Origin: CAZHWT01 sp964536215
GTDB lineage: Bacteria; Patescibacteriota; CAZHWT01
NCBI GenBank assembly: GCA_964536215.1
Contig: CAZHWT010000004.1
Location: 1 to 60,716, forward strand
Length of the DNA: 60,716 nucleotides
Reading direction: 5' to 3'
Under the pieces are notes generated by a model that ran no database searches, had not been told where the DNA came from, and was given only the letters and a program-made list of their open reading frames with translations. Positions within the stretch are counted from its first letter, which is position 1. Each line of letters opens with the position of its first letter. The translations under genes were made by a program, and so were the position numbers. Below are positions 8,775-17,217 of this stretch, one piece after another.

Positions 8775-9326
8775 TTACTTGGAAGAAAAAACTGTTGTCC
8801 CAGCCACTAGGTCATGCGGCCCTCGTCCATCGTGGCGAATAAACACCATCAATACATAAACGACAGCCAACATCATAGCGCCAATCAATCCGACCAAAAT
8901 CCAAAATGGCGGATCTGTCTCATACCCATGGTGGTAAAAGAAATTCATCAATTGCCAGATAAAAGTATGAGCAATCTCCCATGGCAATAGCTTTACAATC
9001 GTTCGCCGCGCAATTTGATGTCGAGTCGCCCCAATTCCACTCTGATCTTTCACAGCCAGTCCAACCACTCTTTTTCCAAATGTCGCTGCTTGCAACCCCG
9101 ATTCGGTAGAGTATAAATAAATAGCTATTGGCAATGTCAGAATGGTAAAAAATAATGCTTGAGTCACATAAGGCCCAAACATCCCCAGATAATCAGGATA
9201 GCCGCCCAGCCAAACTCGGAATACTACAAAACTAACCATCCCTATTAGCCCCATCCAACCAAGAATAACCAAATAATCAACTAGTAGCGCTAAAAATCGC
9301 CGTCGTATAAATGCCCACATACTCAT
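8775..9326 (-). CDS. RDD-family membrane protein
   Basis: A 183-residue integral membrane protein with four hydrophobic segments. The family signature is visible: Arg and Asp in TM1 (RRFLALLVDYLV), a conserved ATFGKRVVGL loop, and the late GRGPHDLVAGT motif. RDD proteins are often of unknown function, and some act in ion or solute transport. A TATACT box lies 11 bases upstream of the ATG, so any leader would be only a few bases. Confidence 0.88.
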   Translation of the reverse strand: MSMWAFIRRRFLALLVDYLVILGWMGLIGMVSFVVFRVWLGGYPDYLGMFGPYVTQALFFTILTLPIAIYLYSTESGLQAATFGKRVVGLAVKDQSGIGATRHQIARRTIVKLLPWEIAHTFIWQLMNFFYHHGYETDPPFWILVGLIGAMMLAVVYVLMVFIRHDGRGPHDLVAGTTVFSSK

Positions 9327-9431
9327 AATCGCTCTTCAGTATATCAAAACAACCTAGTCCCCTTCGGAAAATCAAACTGTAAACCGTAAACTGCAAACTG
9401 CAAACGCAAGAACTTCTAGGCAAGCGCAAAA

Positions 9432-10106
9432 ATGTACAATAGAGAAAACAGTCAGACAATACATCAAACCACCAACCCCCTACTTATTGCCAAGCAACAA
9501 AAAGTCCACAATATTCTTGACCGGCTTTACACCCTTTGGCCAGAGCCCAAAACGGAATTGGTTTACACTAATCCTTTACAGCTATTGGTCGCGACCATGC
9601 TTTCGGCCAAAACTCTAGATAAAACCGTCAATATGGTCACGCCTGCCTTGTTTGCCCGTTACCAAACCGCCGCCGATTTCGCCAATGCCGACTTTGCCGA
9701 GCTTGATAAACTCATTGCCAAAATCAACTTTCATCGCACTAAGTCAGCTACTATCATCGCCGCCTGCCACATCATCGCTACTCAGCACCACGGCCAGGTT
9801 CCTCAAACTATGGCCGAGCTGGATGCTTTGCCCGGCGTGGCCCGCAAAACAGCCAACGTCGTCATGGGCAACGCCTTCAACAACCCTCAAGGCATAGCCG
9901 TCGACACCCACGTTGGCCGACTATCCCGCAATTATGGCCTAACCACTCACACCGACCCCGTCAAAATTGAACAGGATCTCATGGCCATCGTCCCCAAACA
10001 ACACTGGATTGCCTTCTCCCACCTCCTCATCCTCTACGGCCGCTACCACTGCCCCGCCCGCAAACCCCGTCACGAGTGTGAATTATTGGCCGATCTATGC
10101 GTCTAA
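9432..10106 (+). CDS. nth: endonuclease III-like DNA glycosylase
   Basis: A 224-residue HhH-GPD base-excision repair enzyme that removes oxidised pyrimidines and nicks the abasic site. The hairpin LPGVARKTA carries the catalytic Lys139, and VDTHV carries Asp158. The C-terminal iron-sulfur loop is unusual. It has Cys207, Cys216 and Cys223, with His214 where the second Cys is expected, and the third Cys is shifted by one residue, so the normal C-X6-C-X2-C-X5-C is broken. The usual SAQ turn is SAK (Lys60). The start is uncertain: the ATG has no Shine-Dalgarno, and the first 20 residues look atypical. Confidence 0.93.
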   Translation: MYNRENSQTIHQTTNPLLIAKQQKVHNILDRLYTLWPEPKTELVYTNPLQLLVATMLSAKTLDKTVNMVTPALFARYQTAADFANADFAELDKLIAKINFHRTKSATIIAACHIIATQHHGQVPQTMAELDALPGVARKTANVVMGNAFNNPQGIAVDTHVGRLSRNYGLTTHTDPVKIEQDLMAIVPKQHWIAFSHLLILYGRYHCPARKPRHECELLADLCV

Positions 10107-10288
10107 GTCTCCCCTTAACGTCAATCCAGCGCAGGCTGGAATCTGATTCTCAATTCGCCCCGATCCAGTCGAGGTCAGATCAAGAATGACAACCGAGAAA
10201 AATCCATCAAAGGTGTATAATTCCATAAACCTTACTCATCTGCGATCCAACTTGCCAACTTGCCTACTTGCCAACTTGCCTACTAATC

Positions 10289-10954
10289 ATGTCCGACGTT
10301 AACCTCAATCCCACCTGGAAAGCCGCGCTACAATCAGAATTCACCAAAGACTACTGGCTCACCCTCACCAACAAAGTCCGTCAGGATATCCAGACCACTC
10401 AAGTCTTTCCGCCGCCAGCCAATATCTTTCGCGCCTTCGACCTCTGCCCATTCGACCAGGTCAAAGTAGTCATCGTCGGCCAGGACCCCTACCACGGCCC
10501 AGGTCAAGCCAACGGGCTATCTTTTGCCGTCAATGAGGGCGTCGCCCTACCGCCTTCACTTAAAAACATTTTTAAAGAAATCCACAATGACCTCAATATT
10601 GACCCGCTACCTTCTGGCGACTTATCCCGTTGGGCCAAACAAGGCGTCCTCATGCTCAACAGCGTCTTAACCGTCAAAGCCCGCCAACCCGCCTCGCACG
10701 CCAAACTCGGCTGGGAACAATTCACCGACGCCGCCATCCAAGCTCTCAATGCCGAACGAACCCACATTGTCTACATGCTCTGGGGAAAATACGCTCAACA
10801 AAAAGGTCAAACCATTAACCGCGACAACAATTTAGTCCTACAATCCGCCCACCCTTCACCGCTAGCCGGCAACGCCTTCTTCGGTCACCACCACTTCAGT
10901 CAGTGCAACCAGTATTTAGAGCAATTTAATCCGCCGGCTATTGATTGGAGATAA
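10289..10954 (+). CDS. ung: uracil-DNA glycosylase, family 1
   Basis: A 221-residue base-excision repair enzyme that cuts uracil from DNA. The catalytic GQDPYHG motif has Asp66, and the HPSPLAG loop has His188. The length is typical of family 1. I start at ATG 10289; seven more codons to an upstream ATG are translatable but consist of the spacer's CCTACTTGCC-type repeat text. It lies 180 bases after nth on the same strand, so the two repair genes are neighbours but probably separate units. Confidence 0.96.
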   Translation: MSDVNLNPTWKAALQSEFTKDYWLTLTNKVRQDIQTTQVFPPPANIFRAFDLCPFDQVKVVIVGQDPYHGPGQANGLSFAVNEGVALPPSLKNIFKEIHNDLNIDPLPSGDLSRWAKQGVLMLNSVLTVKARQPASHAKLGWEQFTDAAIQALNAERTHIVYMLWGKYAQQKGQTINRDNNLVLQSAHPSPLAGNAFFGHHHFSQCNQYLEQFNPPAIDWR

Positions 10955-11393
10955 AATAGGTAGCAAGGCAGCGAGAGAGAGTTGTGAATAGGGAGTTGTG
11001 AGTTTGGCAGCTTGTCATTCTGAGGCTTGCCGAAGAATCTTCCATCTATAATGTCTGTACACCTTAGGAGATCCTTCGCAGTAGCTCAGGATGACTCCCC
11101 CACTTGTGTCATTCTCGACCAGACCCCGATTGAATCGGGGTGAATCGAGAATCTCTTGCGAGGCTATTGGTTATTAGTTACTTAGTTACTTGGATTAGGG
11201 TTGCGAAGTATGATATACGATTTGCGATCTACCGATTGCTCTCGTTGTCATTCTCGACCCGATCGAGAATCCCTTGCAGGGCTATTGGTTATTTCCTCCA
11301 CTGGCGAAACAGAGTTACTTGGACAAGTTTCGATGTACGATTAACGATTAACGATATACGATATACGATGAGCCCCACTTAAATCAGGGTAAA
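10955..11393. repeat. repeat-rich spacer between ung and SPFH gene
   Basis: No gene is supported. It holds two GTCATTCTCGA-type elements (near 11109 and 11248), the palindrome CCCCGATTGAATCGGGG at 11124-11140, a degenerate CTCCACTGGCG hairpin relative near 11295, and short tandem GATTAACGATATACGATATACGA-like text at 11339-11370. Confidence 0.75.
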
Positions 11394-12338
11394 CTAATTC
11401 TGCCCTCGCTTAACCTGCTCCGTCTTAACCGTCATATTCCGCTCGGTGTGGCGGTTAATCTCTTGCGCCGTCACCATAGCATTGCGCATCTGCTCTTGCA
11501 GATCATTCATACCAGACGGTGAGTGAGGTACCAAAATGGTATTTGTCTTACTGGCGTTGCTCACTTCCTTAAGCGTATCAAAATACTGGGTCATCAAAAC
11601 CAAATTCATCACTTCCTGAGCCGAGGTTCCATCTACCGAAGTACTAAACTCTTCCACTGACTCACGCAACCCCTCAATAATCGCCTTGCGCTGGTTGGCG
11701 ATACCTTGCCCCTGCAACGCTTTACTCTCAGCCTCACCCTCGGCCGCCTTAACTACTCTAATCTTCTCCGCCTCCGCCTGCTGAATAGCCGCCTCCCGCA
11801 ACCGTTGCGACGCATTAATCTCATTCATGCTACTCTTTACTTTTGAGTCAGGATCAATATCAGTCACTAGTGTCTTCATAATCCCATAGCCAAAATCATC
11901 CATCACCTGATCCAGCTCACCCTTAACCGCCTGAGCAATATCATCTTTCATCAAGAACAGCTCATCCAAGGTAATCCCTGGCACTCGAGCCCGAACCGTA
12001 TCAAAAACAAACGAAGTAATTTGAGCTTGAGGACTTTGTAGACGATAAAAAGCATCCACCACCTTATTCGACAAAACGTGGTACTGCACACTAACAATCA
12101 CGAACACAAACACGTTATCTTTAGTCTTGGTCTCTACTCGCACATCCAACTGCTGCACCCGCAGACTCAATCGCCCAGCTACCCGGTCAATCAACGGGAT
12201 TTTAAAATTTAACCCCGCCGGAGCTATCCGTACAAACTTACCAAACCGTTCTATTACTGCCGCCGTCTGCTGCTTAACTGTAAACAACCCAGTCAACAAT
12301 AATAAAACAATAACCGCTAAAACAATACCAAAGAACAT
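11394..12338 (-). CDS. SPFH / Band 7 stomatin-like protein
   Basis: A 314-residue membrane-anchored protein. One N-terminal hydrophobic helix (residues 2-19) is followed by the Band 7 domain and a long Glu/Ala/Gln/Lys-rich helix (about residues 180-260) that forms coiled coils in this family. Stomatin-like proteins make ring oligomers that organise membrane microdomains or membrane proteases. The common partner gene (NfeD) is not beside it here. A clear AAAGGAG Shine-Dalgarno precedes the ATG. Confidence 0.94.
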   Translation of the reverse strand: MFFGIVLAVIVLLLLTGLFTVKQQTAAVIERFGKFVRIAPAGLNFKIPLIDRVAGRLSLRVQQLDVRVETKTKDNVFVFVIVSVQYHVLSNKVVDAFYRLQSPQAQITSFVFDTVRARVPGITLDELFLMKDDIAQAVKGELDQVMDDFGYGIMKTLVTDIDPDSKVKSSMNEINASQRLREAAIQQAEAEKIRVVKAAEGEAESKALQGQGIANQRKAIIEGLRESVEEFSTSVDGTSAQEVMNLVLMTQYFDTLKEVSNASKTNTILVPHSPSGMNDLQEQMRNAMVTAQEINRHTERNMTVKTEQVKRGQN

Positions 12339-12429
12339 ATATCTCCTTTTCTCCAGCCATAGCCGGTTTATGCCTGTAGTATAGCACGGAAGCGAACAAT
12401 ATTTGCACGCCCGCTCCCGTTCGGTTCAC

Positions 12430-12630
12430 GATTAGCGATTAGCGATTAGCGATTAGCGATTAGTGATTAGTGATTAGCGATTAAGGGAATTTTAGCACTA
12501 GTGGTGTTTTATTTTTGCATCTTGAACCTTTATTTGGCATTTGGACTCTTGTTCCTTGGCATTTGCATACCCTACTCGCCTACTTGTCGACTCTGTTATT
12601 GGTTATTAGCTACTTTCCGCCAGAGGCGGA
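12430..12630. repeat. composite repeat copy 4
   Basis: Eight 7-base units at 12430-12485 (GATTAGC with two GATTAGT variants and a final GATTAAG), then the conserved block to about 12563, then CCTACTCGCCTACTTG text, and TCCGCCAGAGGCGGA at 12616-12630. This is the best preserved full-length copy. Confidence 0.9.
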
Positions 12631-12746
12631 CAGGAGTTAGTTCGTTTATTCGTTGATTCGATGCTCCGTTATTCGAACCTCGTGTCCCCCCTTCCTCCTG
12701 CAGCCTCCGGTTGCATACCGTATACTACAAACACCACGCTATCAAC

Positions 12747-13526
12747 ATGATCATCCTCCTCCACTCCTCCAAAACCATGCGCTCTTCGCATCATTCACCA
12801 GAATTGACGAAACCTCAGCTTTTCGACAAAGCTAGCCAGCTTGGGTCCTATTTAAAAACTCTCTCGCCAAAGCAAATTGCCAAGACTATGCAGGTATCTC
12901 CCGCCTTGGCCAGCAAAACACACACCATCATTTCAAATTGGGATACAAATCCGGATAACCAATCCGCTGCCATCGACAGTTTTATCGGCGATATCTACAG
13001 CGGTTTGCAGGCCGATACATTCTCGATAGATGACCGCCACTACGCTCAAAAACACCTCCGCATTCTCTCTGGCCTCTATGGCATTCTCCGCCCACTCGAC
13101 GGTGTCATGCCATACCGGCTCGAAATGGCCTACAAACTTCCCAGTCCAAAATTCACCAACCTTTACAACTTCTGGGGAACCTCAATAGTCGACACTCTGC
13201 CCCAAGGCGAACTCATCGTCAATACCTCATCCGTCGAATACACTCGCACCATCACCCCCTACATCAATCCCAACAACCTTATCACTCCAACCTTCCTAAC
13301 CCTCAATCCCAAAACCAATCAACCGACCCAAGTTGTCGTTCACACCAAAATCGCCCGCGGCGCCTTCGCCCGCTGGCTCATTACCACCAAAACGACAGAC
13401 CCAACCCAGCTAGACCAATTCAACCTCCTCAACTACCACTTCGATCCAACCCGCAGCACTCTCCAAAATCCTACCTATATTTGCCCAACCTTCGGCGGCA
13501 TCGGCCTCAGCATGCGACTAAAGTAA
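12747..13526 (+). CDS. yaaA: YaaA-family peroxide-stress protein (DUF328)
   Basis: A 259-residue protein of the YaaA family, which binds DNA and limits free iron during peroxide stress in E. coli. The N-terminus MIILLHSSKTM corresponds to the family's short hydrophobic start. Further signatures include SGLYGILRPLDGVMPYRLEM near residue 115, NFWG, VNTSSVEY, and the final FGGIGLSMR. I start at ATG 12747 on homology; twelve upstream codons are readable. The identification is firm, but the role in this organism is inferred. Confidence 0.9.
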   Translation: MIILLHSSKTMRSSHHSPELTKPQLFDKASQLGSYLKTLSPKQIAKTMQVSPALASKTHTIISNWDTNPDNQSAAIDSFIGDIYSGLQADTFSIDDRHYAQKHLRILSGLYGILRPLDGVMPYRLEMAYKLPSPKFTNLYNFWGTSIVDTLPQGELIVNTSSVEYTRTITPYINPNNLITPTFLTLNPKTNQPTQVVVHTKIARGAFARWLITTKTTDPTQLDQFNLLNYHFDPTRSTLQNPTYICPTFGGIGLSMRLK

Positions 13527-13810
13527 CGCTTCAACAATACGGAAAAGTGCCACAAATTATTCGTGCAACCATGAACCGAATCCTATCAGGCACTTCGCTC
13601 TCCCCATGGCAGAAAATCCACTAAAAACGAAATCCGAAAAACTCATTCGAACCCCCACTTCCCAAAAACAAATAATTCATCTACAATAACAACTGGCCCA
13701 AAAACAGCCAGCCTTGGGAAGATCGTCACAGCACCATCCCTTTTACCCAATTTTATATACAACCTCTATCTCCAGTCATCTGTCGACTGATTTGAAAACT
13801 CCTGATCACT

Positions 13811-13878
13811 TTGACAGCAATTGGGTTGTCAAAACGACCAGGATGTAAGATAGTGCCGGCCAAAACAGCCGGCACTAT
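13811..13878 (+). promoter_or_regulatory. 5' leader element with strong stem-loop
   Basis: Between yaaA and the murein hydrolase there is an inverted pair TTGACA/TGTCAA (13811-13832) and then a stem-loop with 11-base arms (ATAGTGCCGGC at 13850-13860, complement at 13868-13878, 7-base loop). TTGTCA with a 17-base spacer to GATAGT could be a promoter placing the hairpin at the start of the mRNA. It may stabilise the mRNA or be a structured regulator. It does not match a riboswitch I know. Confidence 0.4.
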
Positions 13879-13962
13879 TACCAGGAGTGTGGATGGACAT
13901 TCGCGCCCCACCTAGCCCAGCAATGAACTAAAAACATTCATTGCAAGGTGAAGGGGATCCTC

Positions 13963-14535
13963 GTGAAAAAATTCTTATTGGCAATGAGTCTGGTTTTGGC
14001 GTTAGTCAGCATGGCTGCTCCGGCCAACGCCCAAGACTCTTCTCTCTACGCCGCTGCACCCATCGGACTACACTTGCGGTCTGGCCCTAGTCTTAGTGCA
14101 TCGATCATTGATCTGATGCCGTATGGCAGTAGCGTGGAAGCCATGAGCCAAACTTCTGGCGCATGGCAAAAAGTCAAATTCAACCAGAACATCGGCTGGG
14201 CCTACAGTGATTGGCTCAGTCCAGAGCCGGTCCAAGCACTCTCCAGTCAAACCAGTGGAGGCTACGCTCAAGGCTCCATGGAGGGTATTATCCGAGAGGC
14301 TGCCGCCCGCTACGGCGTAGACGGAGATTGGCTACTCGCAGTCGCCATCTGCGAATCATCGCTCAACCCCAGCACCGTTGGACCCAACGGCGAAATCGGT
14401 CTATTCCAGTTTATGGAATCCACCTACTGGGGCTACGGTGGTCAAGGCGATATCTGGAATCCCTACAACCAAGCGGATCTGGCCGCCCGCATGTTCTCGC
14501 AAGGCCTCAGCTATCACTGGACCTGCGCCAGATAG
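13963..14535 (+). CDS. secreted SH3b plus lytic-transglycosylase-like protein
   Basis: A 190-residue exported cell-wall protein. The signal peptide (residues 1-24, ending PANA) is followed by a bacterial SH3 domain (about 26-83, with LRSGPS and WAYSDWL), then a lysozyme-like/SLT domain (about 95-190) with the likely catalytic Glu in CESSLNP and the GLFQFM motif. It probably cleaves the glycan strands of peptidoglycan, perhaps on a partner or host cell. I start at GTG 13963 with an AAGGGGATC upstream; five more codons are readable. Base use looks more balanced than in neighbouring plus-strand genes. Confidence 0.88.
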   Translation: MKKFLLAMSLVLALVSMAAPANAQDSSLYAAAPIGLHLRSGPSLSASIIDLMPYGSSVEAMSQTSGAWQKVKFNQNIGWAYSDWLSPEPVQALSSQTSGGYAQGSMEGIIREAAARYGVDGDWLLAVAICESSLNPSTVGPNGEIGLFQFMESTYWGYGGQGDIWNPYNQADLAARMFSQGLSYHWTCAR

Positions 14536-14567
14536 CCACCCACTTCCGCGGACTACCTTGTAGTCAA

Positions 14568-14598
14568 GTGGCCATGGGGCACAACACCCCATGGCCAC
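14568..14598. terminator. strong hairpin after murein hydrolase gene
   Basis: Twelve-base stem GTGGCCATGGGG with a 7-base loop. There is no T tract on either strand, so it may protect mRNA ends or terminate without a U tail. Confidence 0.6.
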
Positions 14599-14631
14599 TC
14601 GTATAAACCATTAACATCTCCAGCTCCCTGG

Positions 14632-15060
14632 TCAATCTAACCAACTCTTCAGAGACTCAAGATCTGCAAAAATTTCATCAAAAATACAGTACAACGAATC
14701 TGTCTTCTCCACCGGCCCAACCGCGTAACACTTTTTACCTAACCCATACGCCACTCCAGCCTCAATATGCCCAGCATTACCTGCCGGCAATACCAATAAA
14801 AAGTTTTCTGCTTTCTTCTCGGCCTCTATATCCGTATCAAAAATCTGCCGCACAAAGGGGTGACTCAGCGGCAATTCTTCAAACTGTTGCATTAGCTCTT
14901 CCGGATTACCATCAATAGCAAAAGCTACAGCGGAGTCTTTATAATCCGACTCAAGAAAGCAATACGCGGATTTACCGCTATCCCGCACCGCCTCTAGCAC
15001 TGCCAAAATCTCATCCTTATTCCGCCACCGCCCTGCAATAAAAAAATCAAAATGCCCCAT
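14632..15060 (-). CDS. nucleoside 2-deoxyribosyltransferase-like protein
   Basis: A 142-residue protein with the pattern of the nucleoside deoxyribosyltransferase superfamily: an N-terminal FFIAGRWRNKDEI strand-helix, a middle region with a hydrophobic strand, and the motif LPAGNAGHIEAGVAYGLGKK, whose Glu is the family's catalytic or binding position. Members act on nucleosides or modified nucleotides, but many short ones have no known substrate. It converges with the murein hydrolase gene. The leader is AT-rich and no strong Shine-Dalgarno is seen. Confidence 0.7.
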   Translation of the reverse strand: MGHFDFFIAGRWRNKDEILAVLEAVRDSGKSAYCFLESDYKDSAVAFAIDGNPEELMQQFEELPLSHPFVRQIFDTDIEAEKKAENFLLVLPAGNAGHIEAGVAYGLGKKCYAVGPVEKTDSLYCIFDEIFADLESLKSWLD

Positions 15061-15100
15061 ATAACGACCTAATTATTACCACCACTATACCAAAAATATA

Positions 15101-15130
15101 TTATATAATAAAATTATTTTTATTATATAA
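15101..15130. repeat. AT-rich palindrome with 4-base loop
   Basis: Arms TTATATAATAAAA (15101-15113) and its exact complement (15118-15130) around TTAT. It sits about 40 bases upstream of the deoxyribosyltransferase-like gene and resembles the 4427-4460 palindrome. Confidence 0.7.
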
Positions 15131-15197
15131 TACTTCTAAAACACCGCAGATAAATGTCGTTAAGATCATGTAAAAATCACAGCAAAGTGTGCGTACC

Positions 15198-15228
15198 GCA
15201 GGTCTCAAGAAACGTTCTTGAGACCTGC
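15198..15228 (-). terminator. strong hairpin after 15240-15686 gene
   Basis: Fourteen-base perfect stem GCAGGTCTCAAGAA with a 3-base loop, 11 bases past the stop codon. There is no T tract. Confidence 0.6.
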
Positions 15229-15239
15229 AGCTTCTCACC

Positions 15240-15686
15240 CTACTGACCGTCCCACAAACGAGAACTTGGGACAAACACAGAATGATGTGGGCCAATCTCA
15301 TCCAAGACGGCCAGAGTTTGCTGTCGCCAGCGCTCATCCCAACGCTGCTGACTACCAGCAGCACGACAAGCTTCAGCTTCAGATTGGTCGAGAAACAACC
15401 CGACAACAGGGCTAGTATGTCCACCCCAATAGAACATATTTACCAGCTCTGCCTCAACAAGCTTACCACGATCGTAAAGTACTACCCCGCGCTTTCTGGT
15501 AATACCCACTGTGTGACCATCCCGCAAACGGAATGGCACCTCTTTATCGCTTGGGAGACTTGCCGGATAAATCCGCTCAACCGATGGCCAATTGTCAGGT
15601 CCCCAAAATTCATCGGAAATCCGATAAATTGACCCTGAACGAGTCACCGCGTAAAACACATGCATCGGACCATCTGTCTTAACCAC
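15240..15686 (-). CDS. hypothetical protein
   Basis: A 148-residue soluble protein that I do not recognise. It is rich in aromatic and Arg residues, with no signal peptide or membrane segment. A GTVGITRKRGVV-like beta stretch near the middle could be a small barrel, followed by an acidic helix (DQSEAEACRAAG) and a Trp/Arg-rich stretch. A clear AAAGGAG precedes the GTG start, and a strong hairpin follows the stop, so it is very likely a real gene. TATAAT boxes lie upstream near 15703 and 15734. Confidence 0.65.
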   Translation of the reverse strand: MVKTDGPMHVFYAVTRSGSIYRISDEFWGPDNWPSVERIYPASLPSDKEVPFRLRDGHTVGITRKRGVVLYDRGKLVEAELVNMFYWGGHTSPVVGLFLDQSEAEACRAAGSQQRWDERWRQQTLAVLDEIGPHHSVFVPSSRLWDGQ

Positions 15687-15909
15687 AGCTCTACTCCTTT
15701 GAGCTATAATCTCTGCACCTCAGAGATATCTCATGACCCGAATTATAGCACTAGTATAGAAAAGGACAAAAAGTACGCTTATCGGCTGAGCTGTATTTTT
15801 ACCGCGTCTCCAATCAACTCTTCCACCAAAGCCAAAATCAAACGCATTGCCTGACCCGTCAGAGAACTGAAAAAGGCTAATCTCAAATAGTTATACTCAA
15901 ATATAAAAA

Positions 15910-15942
15910 ATGGAGGCCGGTCCCATTAGAACGTGCCTCCAT
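15910..15942 (-). terminator. intrinsic terminator
   Basis: Stem ATGGAGGC/GCCTCCAT followed on the minus strand by TTTTTT, just past the stop of the 15957-16616 gene. Confidence 0.8.
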
Positions 15943-15956
15943 CGAGTCGCTTATAT

Positions 15957-16616
15957 TTACTTGTTAGCAATGTGCCAATACACATTGCCGCCTGAATACA
16001 CTGGCTGCTCTCCCGCCGCTCGAGATACTACTCGCAGTGTCCCATCCAACCAACTCGTCATGACGACCGTTGGCAACAACTCAATGGGATCGCAATTCTT
16101 AAGCACTAGCCTGGTTGGTTGAGTCACTATCCAGGCTAAAGTCTCGCCAGTAGGGCAGTCTGTTTGGCAATCGATAGACTGATCAAACGTGTCGCCGAGT
16201 GGCTGGATATATTTATCCAAAGGCCACAGACTGACCAACACTGGGCCATCCTGCCTAAAGATCGAATAGTAGTCTCTCCGTGCAATATGCCTCTGTTTAA
16301 CCTTGCCGTCCTCGACCCAAGCGAGATAAACGCCTGGAGCTGTGACCATAAGGTCTACAGACTGACCATCACCGGGCCACACCAACACGGTGTCAAAATC
16401 AATGGCCCCATCAATGGTTATGAACGGATGCATATTGGCGTAACCACCGCACCCGGTACAATAGGCCGCAATCTTGGCTAAAAAGCCTATCGGGAATACC
16501 GTTTCCGCCGCGGTCGGCTGAATGATATTCACGCCGTCACCAGATTGAGCGGCTACTGCTGAGCCCTGGCAAGCCATAAAAAGTAACACAAACAGTAGTA
16601 AGCGAACTCGACCCAT
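15957..16616 (-). CDS. hypothetical secreted protein
   Basis: A 219-residue exported protein of unknown function. The N-terminus MGRVRLLLFVLLFMACQGSAVAA is a signal peptide; a Cys within it makes a weak lipobox, so a lipoprotein is possible. The mature part has paired Cys residues (CTGCGG near 55, CQTDC near 150) that may form disulfides, and a beta-rich middle resembling a sandwich domain (GVYLAWVEDGKV). I start at ATG 16616 with GGAG upstream. A perfect inverted repeat (16640-16658) lies just before it, and a good terminator follows. Confidence 0.72.
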   Translation of the reverse strand: MGRVRLLLFVLLFMACQGSAVAAQSGDGVNIIQPTAAETVFPIGFLAKIAAYCTGCGGYANMHPFITIDGAIDFDTVLVWPGDGQSVDLMVTAPGVYLAWVEDGKVKQRHIARRDYYSIFRQDGPVLVSLWPLDKYIQPLGDTFDQSIDCQTDCPTGETLAWIVTQPTRLVLKNCDPIELLPTVVMTSWLDGTLRVVSRAAGEQPVYSGGNVYWHIANK

Positions 16617-16639
16617 GACTTGAACTCCGTCCACGAATA

Positions 16640-16658
16640 TTGACGCACGACGCGTCAA
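16640..16658. promoter_or_regulatory. inverted repeat upstream of secreted-protein gene
   Basis: TTGACGC and its complement GCGTCAA are separated by 5 bases, 24 bases upstream of the ATG. It is an operator candidate or a leader hairpin. Confidence 0.4.
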
Positions 16659-16848
16659 TTCACGTCAGAATAGTATCATATATAACTAGAAAGTGCAACA
16701 CTATAGGACTAAAAACTGATCAATTTGTGTAATCGCCATTCTAAAACCAAAATCTGGCAATCTATTTAACAGCGTCATCAAACTAGGTTGCCGCAGATCA
16801 TTCATATTGATGGGCGCAAACCTAAAGACAAAACACCATCTTACTCAA

Positions 16849-17205
16849 TTAACCTTCTCCATCCAGCGCCACTGCCTGTAAAATTACTCGACGTAACTTC
16901 TCTTCATCAACAACCTCATCCTTAGTCAAATTAATCGACCGATGTGACTTGGAATCAAGGCCGCTATTAAATAACCCCAAACCATCCAGCTGTGCGCCGT
17001 GAAAAAAGTTAATTTTAACATGGTCCTTAAAAGCCGAAATAGCCATAATCATCCTCTTGCCCACAAAAATCGGCACATCCCACTTCCAATCTTCGGTCAA
17101 ATCAGGAGCTGTTTCATGAATAAAATTCCGGTAATAAGCCAACTTCTCACCACGCCAATCACTCAGTTCCGCCACATAGGCATCGACTCGCTCATTAGTA
17201 GACAT
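16849..17205 (-). CDS. DUF1801 domain protein
   Basis: A 118-residue single-domain protein of the DUF1801 family (YdhG-like alpha/beta fold). Signatures are the early helix with ERVDAYVAEL, the WDVPIF stretch, and MIMAISAFKDHVKINFF in the core. Some relatives have been linked to iron delivery, but the function is not settled. It starts 12 bases after the stop of the FMN-binding-like gene upstream, so the two form an operon. A GTGAGGT Shine-Dalgarno is present. Confidence 0.85.
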   Translation of the reverse strand: MSTNERVDAYVAELSDWRGEKLAYYRNFIHETAPDLTEDWKWDVPIFVGKRMIMAISAFKDHVKINFFHGAQLDGLGLFNSGLDSKSHRSINLTKDEVVDEEKLRRVILQAVALDGEG

Positions 17206-17217
17206 ATAACCTCACTT

